Shown piece after piece: positions 1-7,131 of a stretch of 13,633 nucleotides of DNA (position 1 is its first letter; the number at the start of each line of letters is the position of its first letter). The notes under the pieces are model-generated. The model worked only from the letters and a program-made list of their open reading frames with translations, did no database searches and was not told the DNA's origin. Both the position numbers and the translations under genes were made by a program. Origin of the DNA: Candidatus Methanoprimaticola hominis (GTDB lineage: Archaea > Thermoplasmatota > Thermoplasmata > Methanomassiliicoccales > Methanomethylophilaceae); NCBI GenBank assembly GCA_006954465.1, contig LVVU01000027.1:1-13633 (forward strand). Direction: 5' to 3'.

Positions 1-266
1 CACCAAAATAGAATGATGGCATTAACACCGTTGAATCTCGATAATTGAAAGAAAACCTTGTTGAATTGTCAGAAGACAAACGAATGTGTTGAATCCTCGA
101 TTTAGTTCCATATGATGTGGATGGATGCGTATCTGGTGAATACTTACAACGTTCGTACACATTTCGTGTTTTTACACGACATTTGTATAATTCAAATGGT
201 AAATACGCTATATTACGATTCAGATAATCATTGGAGTACCGTCCTGGTATCCATCCGTCGGACGCA
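1..266. other. AT-rich stretch without a convincing gene
   Basis: This end of the window is visibly richer in A and T than everything to its right. A plus-strand frame is open from 112 onward, but it runs on as an antisense shadow of the regulator gene and resembles nothing I recognise. The heptamer GTTGAAT occurs three times at 30, 60 and 88, twice followed by a version of CTCGAT. A small inverted repeat lies at 164-179 (TCGTGT, TTTT loop, ACACGA). It sits downstream of the minus-strand regulator gene, but no clear poly-T terminator follows it on that strand. I see no RNA gene. The stretch is best read as intergenic DNA or the edge of a region of different composition. Confidence 0.5.
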
Positions 267-1712
267 TCATTCACGTCCGATACGGCATCGCGTCTCGCGC
301 GATGCGATGCTCCAATACCCTCTCGTCCCTCCGATCCTCTCGATAAGCCCGTCCTCCTTCATCCTCCGTATCGCCCTGGATGCGACGTTCCTGTCCACCC
401 CCAGCTCCTCCGACATGGCGGATATCGACACCTTGGGATTCCGATCGACCATCTCGAGGATCATCCCCTCGAGGTTCAGCAGCCCTTCCCTCTCACCGAA
501 AGCGATGGTCAGGGTCACCCTGTCAGGACGATTGCTCTCGGTGAAACGGGGGGCCGGCAGCCCGCAGCCCATGCAGAGCATGTTCATACGGGGGATCCCA
601 GACCCTGCGCGCTCGCCGAATCCCAGCAGGTTGAACATCTTCAAGATCGTCGGATTGCGCGGATCGCTGGTCCCGCCCGCCTCCGCCTTCTCCAACGGGA
701 TCCTGAACGTCCCCGGGTTGTGTACCGCTATGGAATTCAGCCTCCGCTCCACCACCACGCCGCCGGAGTAACGGTAGTCCGCGTTCGCTATCGCGTTGAG
801 CAATGCCTCCCTGAGCACCTTGTCCATGTCGCTGTCGTCGATCCTCCTCAGATCCCCGTCGATCGCCATTCCGTGCTTAAGGGTCCTGCGGATGCGCCTG
901 CAGCATTCGAGATAGTAGTCGAACAGATTGCCCGACCACCCGCCGTCGTTGGACATGAAGCGATCCACCCAGTCTATGGGGTCGTCCTCGTACTCCCTGT
1001 AATCCAGGCAGTATCCGTTGGCCTCGAACGTTATCGTATATGCGAATCCGAACATCAGAAGGCCGGCGAACGTCGGTCTGAGCAGATCCCCGTCGTATGC
1101 TGCCGCCCCCAGGATCCTGAGGAAATCCTCGTCGCTCAGCCGATTCCACTCGCTGTCCGGCTTCAGAACACGGTAGCTGTTGCGGTAGGACCCGATGGTC
1201 TTCTTCGAGAGATCGCCGATCATAGAAGTCCTGACGATCGACATATCTGTGGCTGTCCTCGATGAATCAGCCATCATGGCGGCGATCTCCTCCATGGTGC
1301 ACTTGTAGTCCCCGTCGCCGTTCCTGCGGAACGAGTTGCGGGGATTGCCGTGGGTGAAGACGGGCCTCTCCATGCGGTCTGCACGAGGAACATCCATCAC
1401 GATGAGCTTCCTGCCGTCGCAATCCATCACCCGGAGATCGTTGTTGGACAGGAGGTTCGTGCTTACGACGGAATCGTCGTTCAGGGAATCCCAGATGCTC
1501 CGGACCATGCCTTCGGCGTCCGGAACCCCCTCGACCCTCAGATCGCCACCATCCTTCCGGAAACCGAATACCATCGTGCCTCCGACGGTGTTGGCAAGGG
1601 CAGAATAGGTCTCCCACGCATCGCGCGGGAGTCCGTCCCTCGCATCCTTGGCAGCGAAACGGATGCCTTCCTTCTCCGGACAGAGCCCATCGACGATCCT
1701 CGGATATTCCAT
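267..1712 (-). CDS. AlbA_2-domain / HATPase_c_4-like putative transcriptional regulator with winged helix
   Basis: A 481-residue protein of the Schlafen AlbA_2-type (older name RecG-like) regulator family. The N-terminal 130 or so residues resemble the AlbA_2 domain, including GGTMVFGFRKDGG. The middle carries an HATPase_c_4-like block: EALLNAIANADY, then VVVERRLNSIAVHNPG, then the glycine-rich GFGERAGSGIPRM. The last 60 or so residues form a probable winged helix (ISAMSEELGVDRNVASRAIRRM, then GLIERIGGTRGYW). These domains suggest a DNA-binding regulator, but its ligand and targets are unknown. I chose ATG at 1712 because a TATA box at 1751-1759 predicts transcription starting near 1728. The in-frame TTG at 1730 (487 residues) would lie at or before that point. 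The gene follows the reductase operon on the same strand but has its own promoter inside a long palindrome, which suggests autoregulation. Confidence 0.8.
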   Translation of the reverse strand: MEYPRIVDGLCPEKEGIRFAAKDARDGLPRDAWETYSALANTVGGTMVFGFRKDGGDLRVEGVPDAEGMVRSIWDSLNDDSVVSTNLLSNNDLRVMDCDGRKLIVMDVPRADRMERPVFTHGNPRNSFRRNGDGDYKCTMEEIAAMMADSSRTATDMSIVRTSMIGDLSKKTIGSYRNSYRVLKPDSEWNRLSDEDFLRILGAAAYDGDLLRPTFAGLLMFGFAYTITFEANGYCLDYREYEDDPIDWVDRFMSNDGGWSGNLFDYYLECCRRIRRTLKHGMAIDGDLRRIDDSDMDKVLREALLNAIANADYRYSGGVVVERRLNSIAVHNPGTFRIPLEKAEAGGTSDPRNPTILKMFNLLGFGERAGSGIPRMNMLCMGCGLPAPRFTESNRPDRVTLTIAFGEREGLLNLEGMILEMVDRNPKVSISAMSEELGVDRNVASRAIRRMKEDGLIERIGGTRGYWSIASRETRCRIGRE

Positions 1713-1719
1713 GGGAGAG

Positions 1720-1775
1720 GATTGTTTCAACGTGATATGATGATTGTGTCGATTATATCACGCGATGAAACAATC
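1720..1775. promoter_or_regulatory. Interrupted palindrome around the regulator promoter (candidate operator)
   Basis: Outer arms GATTGTTTCA (1720-1729) and TGAAACAATC (1766-1775) pair perfectly over 10 bases. Inner arms CGTGATAT (1731-1738) and ATATCACG (1755-1762) pair perfectly over 8. The arms are separated by one base on one side and three on the other, with 16 bases in the centre. On the minus strand the right arm overlaps the TATA box and the region just upstream of it, while the left arm covers the expected transcription start. A protein bound here would block the promoter, the classic layout for autorepression. That the neighbouring winged-helix protein binds it is inference. Confidence 0.6.
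1751..1759 (-). promoter_or_regulatory. TATA box of the AlbA_2 regulator gene
   Basis: The minus strand reads GATATAATC, a good archaeal TATA element. A start site about 26 bases downstream falls near 1728-1730, leaving a leader of about 16 bases before ATG 1712. It lies within the 54-base gap after the reductase operon. Confidence 0.5.
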
Positions 1776-1784
1776 TCCGCGATC

Positions 1785-3089
1785 TCAATCGCAGCATCCC
1801 GGCCTGTAATCCACCTCGGTGGGCTGCCCGCATCTGAATCTGGTTATCCCGTTGAACAGCTCGTCGAGGATGTACCTCGCACCCCTGGTCCCGACCAGGC
1901 ACCTGCCCATCAGGTCCATCTGCCTCCCTCTGGGGATGCAGATCTCGATGTACGAAGTAACGGTGTTCGCCAGCCTCCCCTCCAAAGCGGTCATCCCGTC
2001 GCAGAAGACCACCTCGACATCTCCGTCGATGCCCGTCAGGGCATCGGCGTATCCCATGGAATCCAACAGCACCCCGATCTCCTCCGAGTACTCGGGATCC
2101 GCGGTATCGATCCTACGGGGCGACATCCCGAAGGCGGACGTCATCCACTTCAGGATCGGATAGACCGACGAGGAATCGCCATCGACAACCAATCCCTTGG
2201 CATGCAATCCGATGGGAGCCCTGTCGTAGTTCATCAGGACCCTGTGCACCCTCTCCGCATCCCTGTCGATGTATTCCAGAGCAGGCTCCGGATCCGCTCC
2301 CAGCGCGGAAGCCACCTCCCTGACAAAGGAACGCGTAGCAGGATACCCTATCGGAGCACCCTCCGACGGCCTCAGGAACGGTGTGCCGAACCTGTCCCCG
2401 AGCATTGCCGCGGTCCTGCGGCAGAGCTCCGGACGCACCATCACGTTCAACGAGGCCGACCCCATCGAACGCACATCATCCTCCGACGGCAGGCATCCCG
2501 GTATCGAGACCACCTCCACGCCCATCAGCGACATCAGATGGCGGAGCTCCTCCGCCCCGGTCTCCCATCCGGGATCCTGTATGCCGTATCCGAGCAGGTT
2601 CACCGACCTCTCCCTGGGTTCGAATCCCCCTATGTCCATCGACTCCAGCAGCAGCACCATCGCTGCATCATAACCTTCGGCGAAGGTCATCCCCGAGAGG
2701 TCCCCCTCCATGAGAACGGGATCCCTCCCCTCCACGCCGGTCAGACCCGAGTACTCGGTGCAGATCAGCGAAGCCCCGAGAGTATCGATAAGAAGCGTTC
2801 TCCTCCCCGTGACGCCGGAGACAGATTCGATCCCCTCGGACACCTTGACCGCCGATCCGAAGACGATATCATCGTTGTTCAGATACGTGCATGGCAGGCG
2901 GGACTGTCTGCTGAAGTACTTCGACTTGCAGCATCCGCGGTTCTCGGGAGTGTACGACGGGATCAGATCGTGTATCATGATCTGCGAACGGGACCTGCAT
3001 CCGCCCGCCCCGTTGATCATCGTATCCGTCATGCCGAGCGATTCCGAGGCGACCACGGCGCCGAGGAATCCGTCGGGATGCAGCCTCAT
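1785..3089 (-). CDS. Nitrogenase-superfamily component 1-like subunit (NifD/NifK-like)
   Basis: A 434-residue protein of the nitrogenase component-1 type (oxidoreductase/nitrogenase family), the likely partner of the fused subunit upstream. The family-like landmark is PCTYLNNDDIVFGSAVKVSEG (residues 66-86), which parallels the STNF...D.vFGG block of NifK/NifE. Cys31 in GAGGC sits where the second cluster cysteine falls in the family, and Cys110 in ICTEYSG where the third falls. No cysteine is seen at the first position (ASESLGM, residues 14-20). Extra cysteines occur at 53, 54 and 67, and the protein ends in GCCD. Its ATG overlaps the stop of the fusion gene in ATGA (3086-3089), and GAGGCGGG upstream is a ribosome-binding site, so the two are co-translated. 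The frame remains open upstream to 3284, but that part only shadows the fusion gene. Substrate unknown; not a true NifK. Confidence 0.75.
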   Translation of the reverse strand: MRLHPDGFLGAVVASESLGMTDTMINGAGGCRSRSQIMIHDLIPSYTPENRGCCKSKYFSRQSRLPCTYLNNDDIVFGSAVKVSEGIESVSGVTGRRTLLIDTLGASLICTEYSGLTGVEGRDPVLMEGDLSGMTFAEGYDAAMVLLLESMDIGGFEPRERSVNLLGYGIQDPGWETGAEELRHLMSLMGVEVVSIPGCLPSEDDVRSMGSASLNVMVRPELCRRTAAMLGDRFGTPFLRPSEGAPIGYPATRSFVREVASALGADPEPALEYIDRDAERVHRVLMNYDRAPIGLHAKGLVVDGDSSSVYPILKWMTSAFGMSPRRIDTADPEYSEEIGVLLDSMGYADALTGIDGDVEVVFCDGMTALEGRLANTVTSYIEICIPRGRQMDLMGRCLVGTRGARYILDELFNGITRFRCGQPTEVDYRPGCCD

Positions 3090-5194
3090 AATCCCGCCTC
3101 CCAGTCGCCCGTGGGGGAACGCAGACAATCCGCCAGGATCTGCGCCCATTCGATCGCCCCTCTCAACCCGAACCTGCGGGACCCCAGGGACGCCCACTTG
3201 AATCCCGCCCTCGCAACACGGTCGGGATCGTTCGTCAGAACCATCTCCACCCCTTCCTCGACGACCAGCCTCTTCAGATCGCACATGCCGGCATCGTCAA
3301 TTATCCTCGTATCCCCGTAATCGGGGATGCGCAGATTGTGATCCACCATGTGCCCCTTCGTGAACATCACCGCGCGGACATCCACCCCGAGGGCCTCCAG
3401 GGTCTCCACCTGCCACTTCAGGTCCCTGACCATGATGCAGTAGATCGCCACCCTCCTCCCTTGGAGAATGGGTCTGAACCTCTCGATTCCATCCTCGAAC
3501 TCCCTGCGCAGGGATTCCTCGGCCGAAGGCACCAGCGGAGCCAGTTCGGGAGCGTATTCCGCGATCACATGGATCCAATCGATGCATTCGGTCAAACCCA
3601 TCGGCACATCGAGCCGCAGGGCCCTCCTGCGGCCGGTCATCTCGGATATCCTGTCGGCGACGCGCTCATTGAACCTCGAGTATCCCAACTGGATGTCGTA
3701 CTCCGCCCTGCAGAAATCGGAAGCTTCGGACATTGTGCAGAAATCCATAAATCTGAAACGGACGCGGAGCCCCAGCCTGGAAAGGATGCTCTGCAGGGAT
3801 TCCATGTTGTCATCCTTCCCGAGGCCGTAGAACCACCTCGCGATGAGATTCACCGTATCCTTCTCCACCTCGCGGGGATCCATTCTGGCGATCATCGCAT
3901 CCAGGAACCCGGAGGTGCCTCCGAACTTGCTCCCGAGGAACGTATCGTCCGCGGGAACGGGGATGATGTCCACCGAATACCTACTCGACAAAGACGACGC
4001 GGTATCCGCCAGGTCGGTCCCCATGATCTCCGATGAGCACGTGGGGATGAGGAACATCGTCCTGTATCCGTCTCTCTTCGCACGTAGCACCGCCGACTCG
4101 ATCAGCTCCCCGGTATCGCGGAACGCCCCGTCCGCATCGAGGTTCGTGCTGTACAATCCCGGATCCGGGATCGGATCCGAACGCTCGGATGTGCCGTACA
4201 CCGTACGTCTGACGAAGGCGTACTCCATCAGATAGGCGCAGTTCCTCGGTCCGTGGAGGATCACGGCAGCATCCCTCACCTTCATCGCAGCATCCACGGC
4301 GCCGTGCGACGTGCATGCGGGCATGACGAAGTCTCCAAGGTAAGACAGGTTCCTCTCCGCGTCGAATCCGTCGAAGGTGCACCTCCGCCTCTTGGACTCC
4401 CCTCCGTCCTTCCTTATCGGTCTCCCCGCAGCAAGGTCGGTCATCGCCCCCTCGGAGAGGGGCAATGGTTCGAATCTCTCCGGATCGGATTGTATGAAGG
4501 AGACGAGATCCCTCAGCCTCGATGCCTCTTCGGAATCGGGATGGAGCGAAGCCAGCACCTCCCCTTCCGCCTCCGCATCCGCGAAGAGCTTCGAACGGGG
4601 GAGGTCGCATACGATCGGGAGCCCCACGGCATCCGCGAAGCGTCTGATGGATGCCTCCTCGCCCTTGTCCCCTCTGCGGTTGAATACAAGCCCCAGGACA
4701 CTCCTCCCGGGATTGATGTTCCTCAGTCCGCGGAGGATGTTGTTCGCCGCGAACAGGGACATGAACTCCCCCGATGTGACGATGAGGATCGCATCGGCGT
4801 TCCCCGCTCTCGCAGGTATGGAAAAGCCTCCGCACACCACGTCCCCGAGCACATCGCTCACACGGTAATCCGCCTCGACATCCGCGATCCTGGTGAAGAG
4901 CAACTCCATCCCCTTACCGGCGCACCCCTTCCCCGGATCCGCTCCCCCGCACTCCACACAGGAGATGCCGTTGATCCCGTCGCAGACGGGATCCGCGGAT
5001 GTGTCGGATGAGAACGTCCTGATCGTCTCGCCGTGTGTGAGGAGCCTTGTGGAATCATGCTTGGGATCGCACCCCACGTGGAGGACGGTCCCCCCGGTGC
5101 ATGATAGCAGATAAGAGATGTTCGCGGAGACGGTGGACTTCCCGACTCCTCCTTTTCCGTAGACTGCGAGACGATACACAAGTGACCATATCAT
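3086..5194 (-). CDS. NifH-like / NifD-like fusion protein of a nitrogenase-like reductase
   Basis: A 702-residue fusion. Residues 1-255 form a NifH-type Fe protein. It has a P-loop GKGGVGKST (13-21), GCDPKHDST, ECGGADPGKGCAGKG and DVLGDVVCGGF. Cys91 and Cys121 match the two ligands each NifH monomer gives to the bridging [4Fe-4S] cluster, and Lys94 replaces the arginine usual in AGRG. After a linker of about 20 residues, residues 273-702 resemble NifD/NifK/CfbD, with three cluster-type cysteines: Cys294 (PACTSHG), Cys319 (HGPRNCAYL) and Cys386 (PTCSSEIMGTDL). The family uses ATP-driven electron transfer to reduce difficult substrates; this substrate is unknown. Fusion of Fe protein and catalytic subunit is unusual, since they normally dock transiently. 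Start choice: a TATA box at 5231-5238 predicts transcription from about 5208, favouring ATG 5194 or GTG 5179 (MYRLAVYGKGG) over ATG 5233. Cytosolic. Confidence 0.8.
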   Translation of the reverse strand: MIWSLVYRLAVYGKGGVGKSTVSANISYLLSCTGGTVLHVGCDPKHDSTRLLTHGETIRTFSSDTSADPVCDGINGISCVECGGADPGKGCAGKGMELLFTRIADVEADYRVSDVLGDVVCGGFSIPARAGNADAILIVTSGEFMSLFAANNILRGLRNINPGRSVLGLVFNRRGDKGEEASIRRFADAVGLPIVCDLPRSKLFADAEAEGEVLASLHPDSEEASRLRDLVSFIQSDPERFEPLPLSEGAMTDLAAGRPIRKDGGESKRRRCTFDGFDAERNLSYLGDFVMPACTSHGAVDAAMKVRDAAVILHGPRNCAYLMEYAFVRRTVYGTSERSDPIPDPGLYSTNLDADGAFRDTGELIESAVLRAKRDGYRTMFLIPTCSSEIMGTDLADTASSLSSRYSVDIIPVPADDTFLGSKFGGTSGFLDAMIARMDPREVEKDTVNLIARWFYGLGKDDNMESLQSILSRLGLRVRFRFMDFCTMSEASDFCRAEYDIQLGYSRFNERVADRISEMTGRRRALRLDVPMGLTECIDWIHVIAEYAPELAPLVPSAEESLRREFEDGIERFRPILQGRRVAIYCIMVRDLKWQVETLEALGVDVRAVMFTKGHMVDHNLRIPDYGDTRIIDDAGMCDLKRLVVEEGVEMVLTNDPDRVARAGFKWASLGSRRFGLRGAIEWAQILADCLRSPTGDWEAGL

Positions 5195-5230
5195 CGGATG
5201 TATAATCCAATTGCCCTCTGGTCGCAACTT

Positions 5231-5238
5231 CATATATC
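5231..5238 (-). promoter_or_regulatory. TATA box of the nitrogenase-like operon
   Basis: The minus strand reads GATATATG. A start about 27 bases downstream falls near 5208, giving a leader of about 14 bases to ATG 5194. The box overlaps the first codons of the longest possible frame (ATG 5233), which argues against that start. Confidence 0.45.
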
Positions 5239-5254
5239 ATAATGGACGGAAGCG

Positions 5255-5323
5255 GGCAAGGAGTCATGTTCCAGGCATCCAATGCATCATCAACCAGGCA
5301 GTTCTATCCGCCGACTCCCTGCC
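5255..5323. promoter_or_regulatory. Inverted-repeat arms in the shared divergent promoter region
   Basis: GGCAAGGAGTC (5255-5265) and GACTCCCTGCC (5313-5323) are reverse complements with one mismatch in 11, separated by 47 bases. The left arm lies about 17 bases upstream of the TATA box of the minus-strand reductase operon. The right arm lies about 12 bases upstream of the TATA box of the plus-strand exporter. This near-symmetric placement suits a factor controlling both operons. A second, direct repeat CCAGGCA occurs at 5271 and 5294 between the arms. Function is inferred from position only. Confidence 0.4.
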
Positions 5324-5335
5324 AACCGACCAATC

Positions 5336-5342
5336 TTTATTA
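5336..5342 (+). promoter_or_regulatory. TATA-like element of the ABC exporter operon
   Basis: TTTATTA in an otherwise GC-rich context. A start about 26 bases downstream falls near 5365, ahead of the ribosome-binding site GGAGG at 5371-5375. Confidence 0.4.
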
Positions 5343-5397
5343 GGCACCCTCCGATGTCGTCGCCGTTACTGGAGGCGATTGAACGATTCTGAGGTAC

Positions 5398-7131
5398 TTG
5401 AGGAGGCGTGACTGGCTGATGATGGGCTGCTGCGTCATGCTCATCATGGGACAGGTGTACCTGGACCTGCGCATCCCCGAGTACATGTCGGAGATCACCT
5501 ACCATCTCCAGGCCGGCGATGCCACCGAGGTGATCGCCGCCTGCGGGGAGAGGATGATCCTCTGCGCCTTCATGAGCCTCGCACTCGCCATGACCACCTC
5601 GGTCCTGGCGTCCCGCGTTGCTTCCGCATTATGCCGCACTCTGAGGGAGAGGCAGTTCAGGCAGATCGAGAAGTGGTCCCGCCAGGACCTCGATTCTTTC
5701 TCGGTCGCATCCCTCATCACCAGATCGACAAACGACGTCTATCAGATCCAGCAGTTCTTCGGCAGGGCGATCACCCTTGTGGTCAAAGCCCCCGTCCTCG
5801 CCGCCTGGGCCCTCCTCAAGATAACGTCCAGCGCCTTCGAATGGACCGCCGTCACCGCGATTGCCATGGTGGTCCTCCTCGTATCGCTTTCGACCATCAT
5901 GTGGCGCGGTATCCCCTACATCAGGAAGATGCAGTGGTTCGTCGACGCCGTCAACGGAGAGACGCGCGAGGAGCTGGAAGGCATGCGGACCATCCGCGCC
6001 TACAATGCCGAGAGCAGAACCCTGAACAAATTCGACAAATCATCCGACGACCTCTGCGACAACGCCGTCAAGGCCGTTCGGATAATGTCGGCGATGCACC
6101 CGATCGCATCGTCCATGATGAGCTTCCTCACCATGGGCATATACTGGGCGGGTGCAGGCATCATCAACGCCGCCGCAGGGAACACGGAGCAGCAGATGCT
6201 CCTGTTCTCGGACATGATCGTGTTCACATCGTACGCGACCATGGTGCTCTCGTCGGTGATGATGGCCACCGGCATCCTCAGGATGCTGCCGAACATCCTC
6301 GTCTCCTCCAGGAGGGTCGAGGAGGTCATCGACCACGAATCGCCCATCCGCGACGGTCCGTGCTCCGCATCCGATGCCACCGATCCGGGAACCGTCAGAT
6401 TCGAGCACGTCTCCTTCACCTACCCCGGAACCGATGCGGAGATCCTCCACGACATCTCCTTCGAGGTCCGGAAGGGATCTACATTGGCCATAATCGGACC
6501 CACCGCCAGCGGGAAGTCCACCATAATCAACCTCATCCCCCGTCTCTACGATACCACCGAAGGCAGGGTGGAGGTCGGAGGCAGGGATGTCAGGGACTAC
6601 GCTGAGGAGGAGCTCAGCTCCATGATCGGATACGTTCCTCAGACCGCCCTGGTCTTCACCGGGTCCATGAGGGACAACGTCTGCTACGGCGGACGCGAGA
6701 AGTCCGACGAGGAGGCCCGGAGGGCGATCCGCATAGCGCAGCTGGAGGAACTGGTGGAGAGGATGCCGGAAGGCATGGACTCCGACGTCTCCCAGCACGG
6801 CTGGAACCTCTCCGGGGGTCAGAAGCAGAGGCTCTCCATAGCGAGAGCCGTCTGCAAGGACCCTCCGATCTACCTTTTCGACGACACCTTCTCCGCATTG
6901 GACTCCAGGACGGACCGGGACCTCCGCGACGCCCTCGCGAAGGAGACCTCCGGTGCGACGAAGATCATCGTCGCTCAGAGAGTGGGCACCATCATCGACG
7001 CCGACGAGATCCTCGTGATCGAGAAGGGCCGCATAGTCGGCTCCGGCACCCACCTGGAGCTCATGGGGTCCTGCGAACTGTACCGCGAGATCGCCAGATC
7101 GCAATTGGAGGATTTCGATGACCGAGCGTGA
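5398..7131 (+). CDS. ABC exporter half-transporter, degenerate-site subunit (MdlA/MdlB-like)
   Basis: A fused membrane-plus-ATPase half-transporter of about 577 residues. The N-terminal 300 or so residues hold the hydrophobic segments of a type IV exporter fold. The nucleotide-binding domain has Walker [10 protein letters not shown] (from residue 367), Q-loop YVPQTA and signature LSGGQKQ. Walker B reads YLFDDTF, with Asp496 where the catalytic glutamate is expected, and the switch motif reads AQR, with Gln527 replacing histidine. This pair of changes marks the degenerate partner of heterodimeric exporters such as TM287/288. The start is uncertain. TTG 5398 lies only two bases after GAGGT, yet family resemblance ([10 protein letters not shown]) suggests coding from about 5386, where ATT sits 10 bases after GGAGG. 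ATG 5419 is the nearest normal start but trims the conserved segment. The cargo is unknown; the divergent reductase operon suggests its product or a related compound. Confidence 0.85.
   Translation: MRRRDWLMMGCCVMLIMGQVYLDLRIPEYMSEITYHLQAGDATEVIAACGERMILCAFMSLALAMTTSVLASRVASALCRTLRERQFRQIEKWSRQDLDSFSVASLITRSTNDVYQIQQFFGRAITLVVKAPVLAAWALLKITSSAFEWTAVTAIAMVVLLVSLSTIMWRGIPYIRKMQWFVDAVNGETREELEGMRTIRAYNAESRTLNKFDKSSDDLCDNAVKAVRIMSAMHPIASSMMSFLTMGIYWAGAGIINAAAGNTEQQMLLFSDMIVFTSYATMVLSSVMMATGILRMLPNILVSSRRVEEVIDHESPIRDGPCSASDATDPGTVRFEHVSFTYPGTDAEILHDISFEVRKGSTLAIIGPTASGKSTIINLIPRLYDTTEGRVEVGGRDVRDYAEEELSSMIGYVPQTALVFTGSMRDNVCYGGREKSDEEARRAIRIAQLEELVERMPEGMDSDVSQHGWNLSGGQKQRLSIARAVCKDPPIYLFDDTFSALDSRTDRDLRDALAKETSGATKIIVAQRVGTIIDADEILVIEKGRIVGSGTHLELMGSCELYREIARSQLEDFDDRA

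Noticed and set aside
30..103. Possible remnant of a CRISPR array (GTTGAAT repeats and one ATTGAAAG)
   Set aside because: Only a heptamer is repeated. There is no 25-37-base repeat, and ATTGAAAG occurs once.
3090..3284. N-terminal extension of the second reductase subunit back to 3284
   Set aside because: It lies wholly inside the fusion gene in another frame and its translation is basic and glycine-rich. ATG 3089 with an ATGA overlap and GAGGCGGG is clearly better.
1350..3320. Very long plus-strand open frame opposite the regulator and reductase genes
   Set aside because: Antisense shadow caused by high GC at third codon positions. Low-complexity translation, no recognisable domain.
1785..5194. 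Assignment to the coenzyme F430 enzymes CfbC and CfbD
   Set aside because: CfbC and CfbD are separate proteins and CfbD acts alone as a homodimer. Here the Fe protein is fused and a second, divergent subunit is present. No other cfb gene is seen nearby.
1785..5194. True nitrogen-fixation operon
   Set aside because: There are no nifB, nifE, nifN or nifI genes. The subunits are shorter and divergent, and the FeMo-cofactor ligand motifs cannot be identified.
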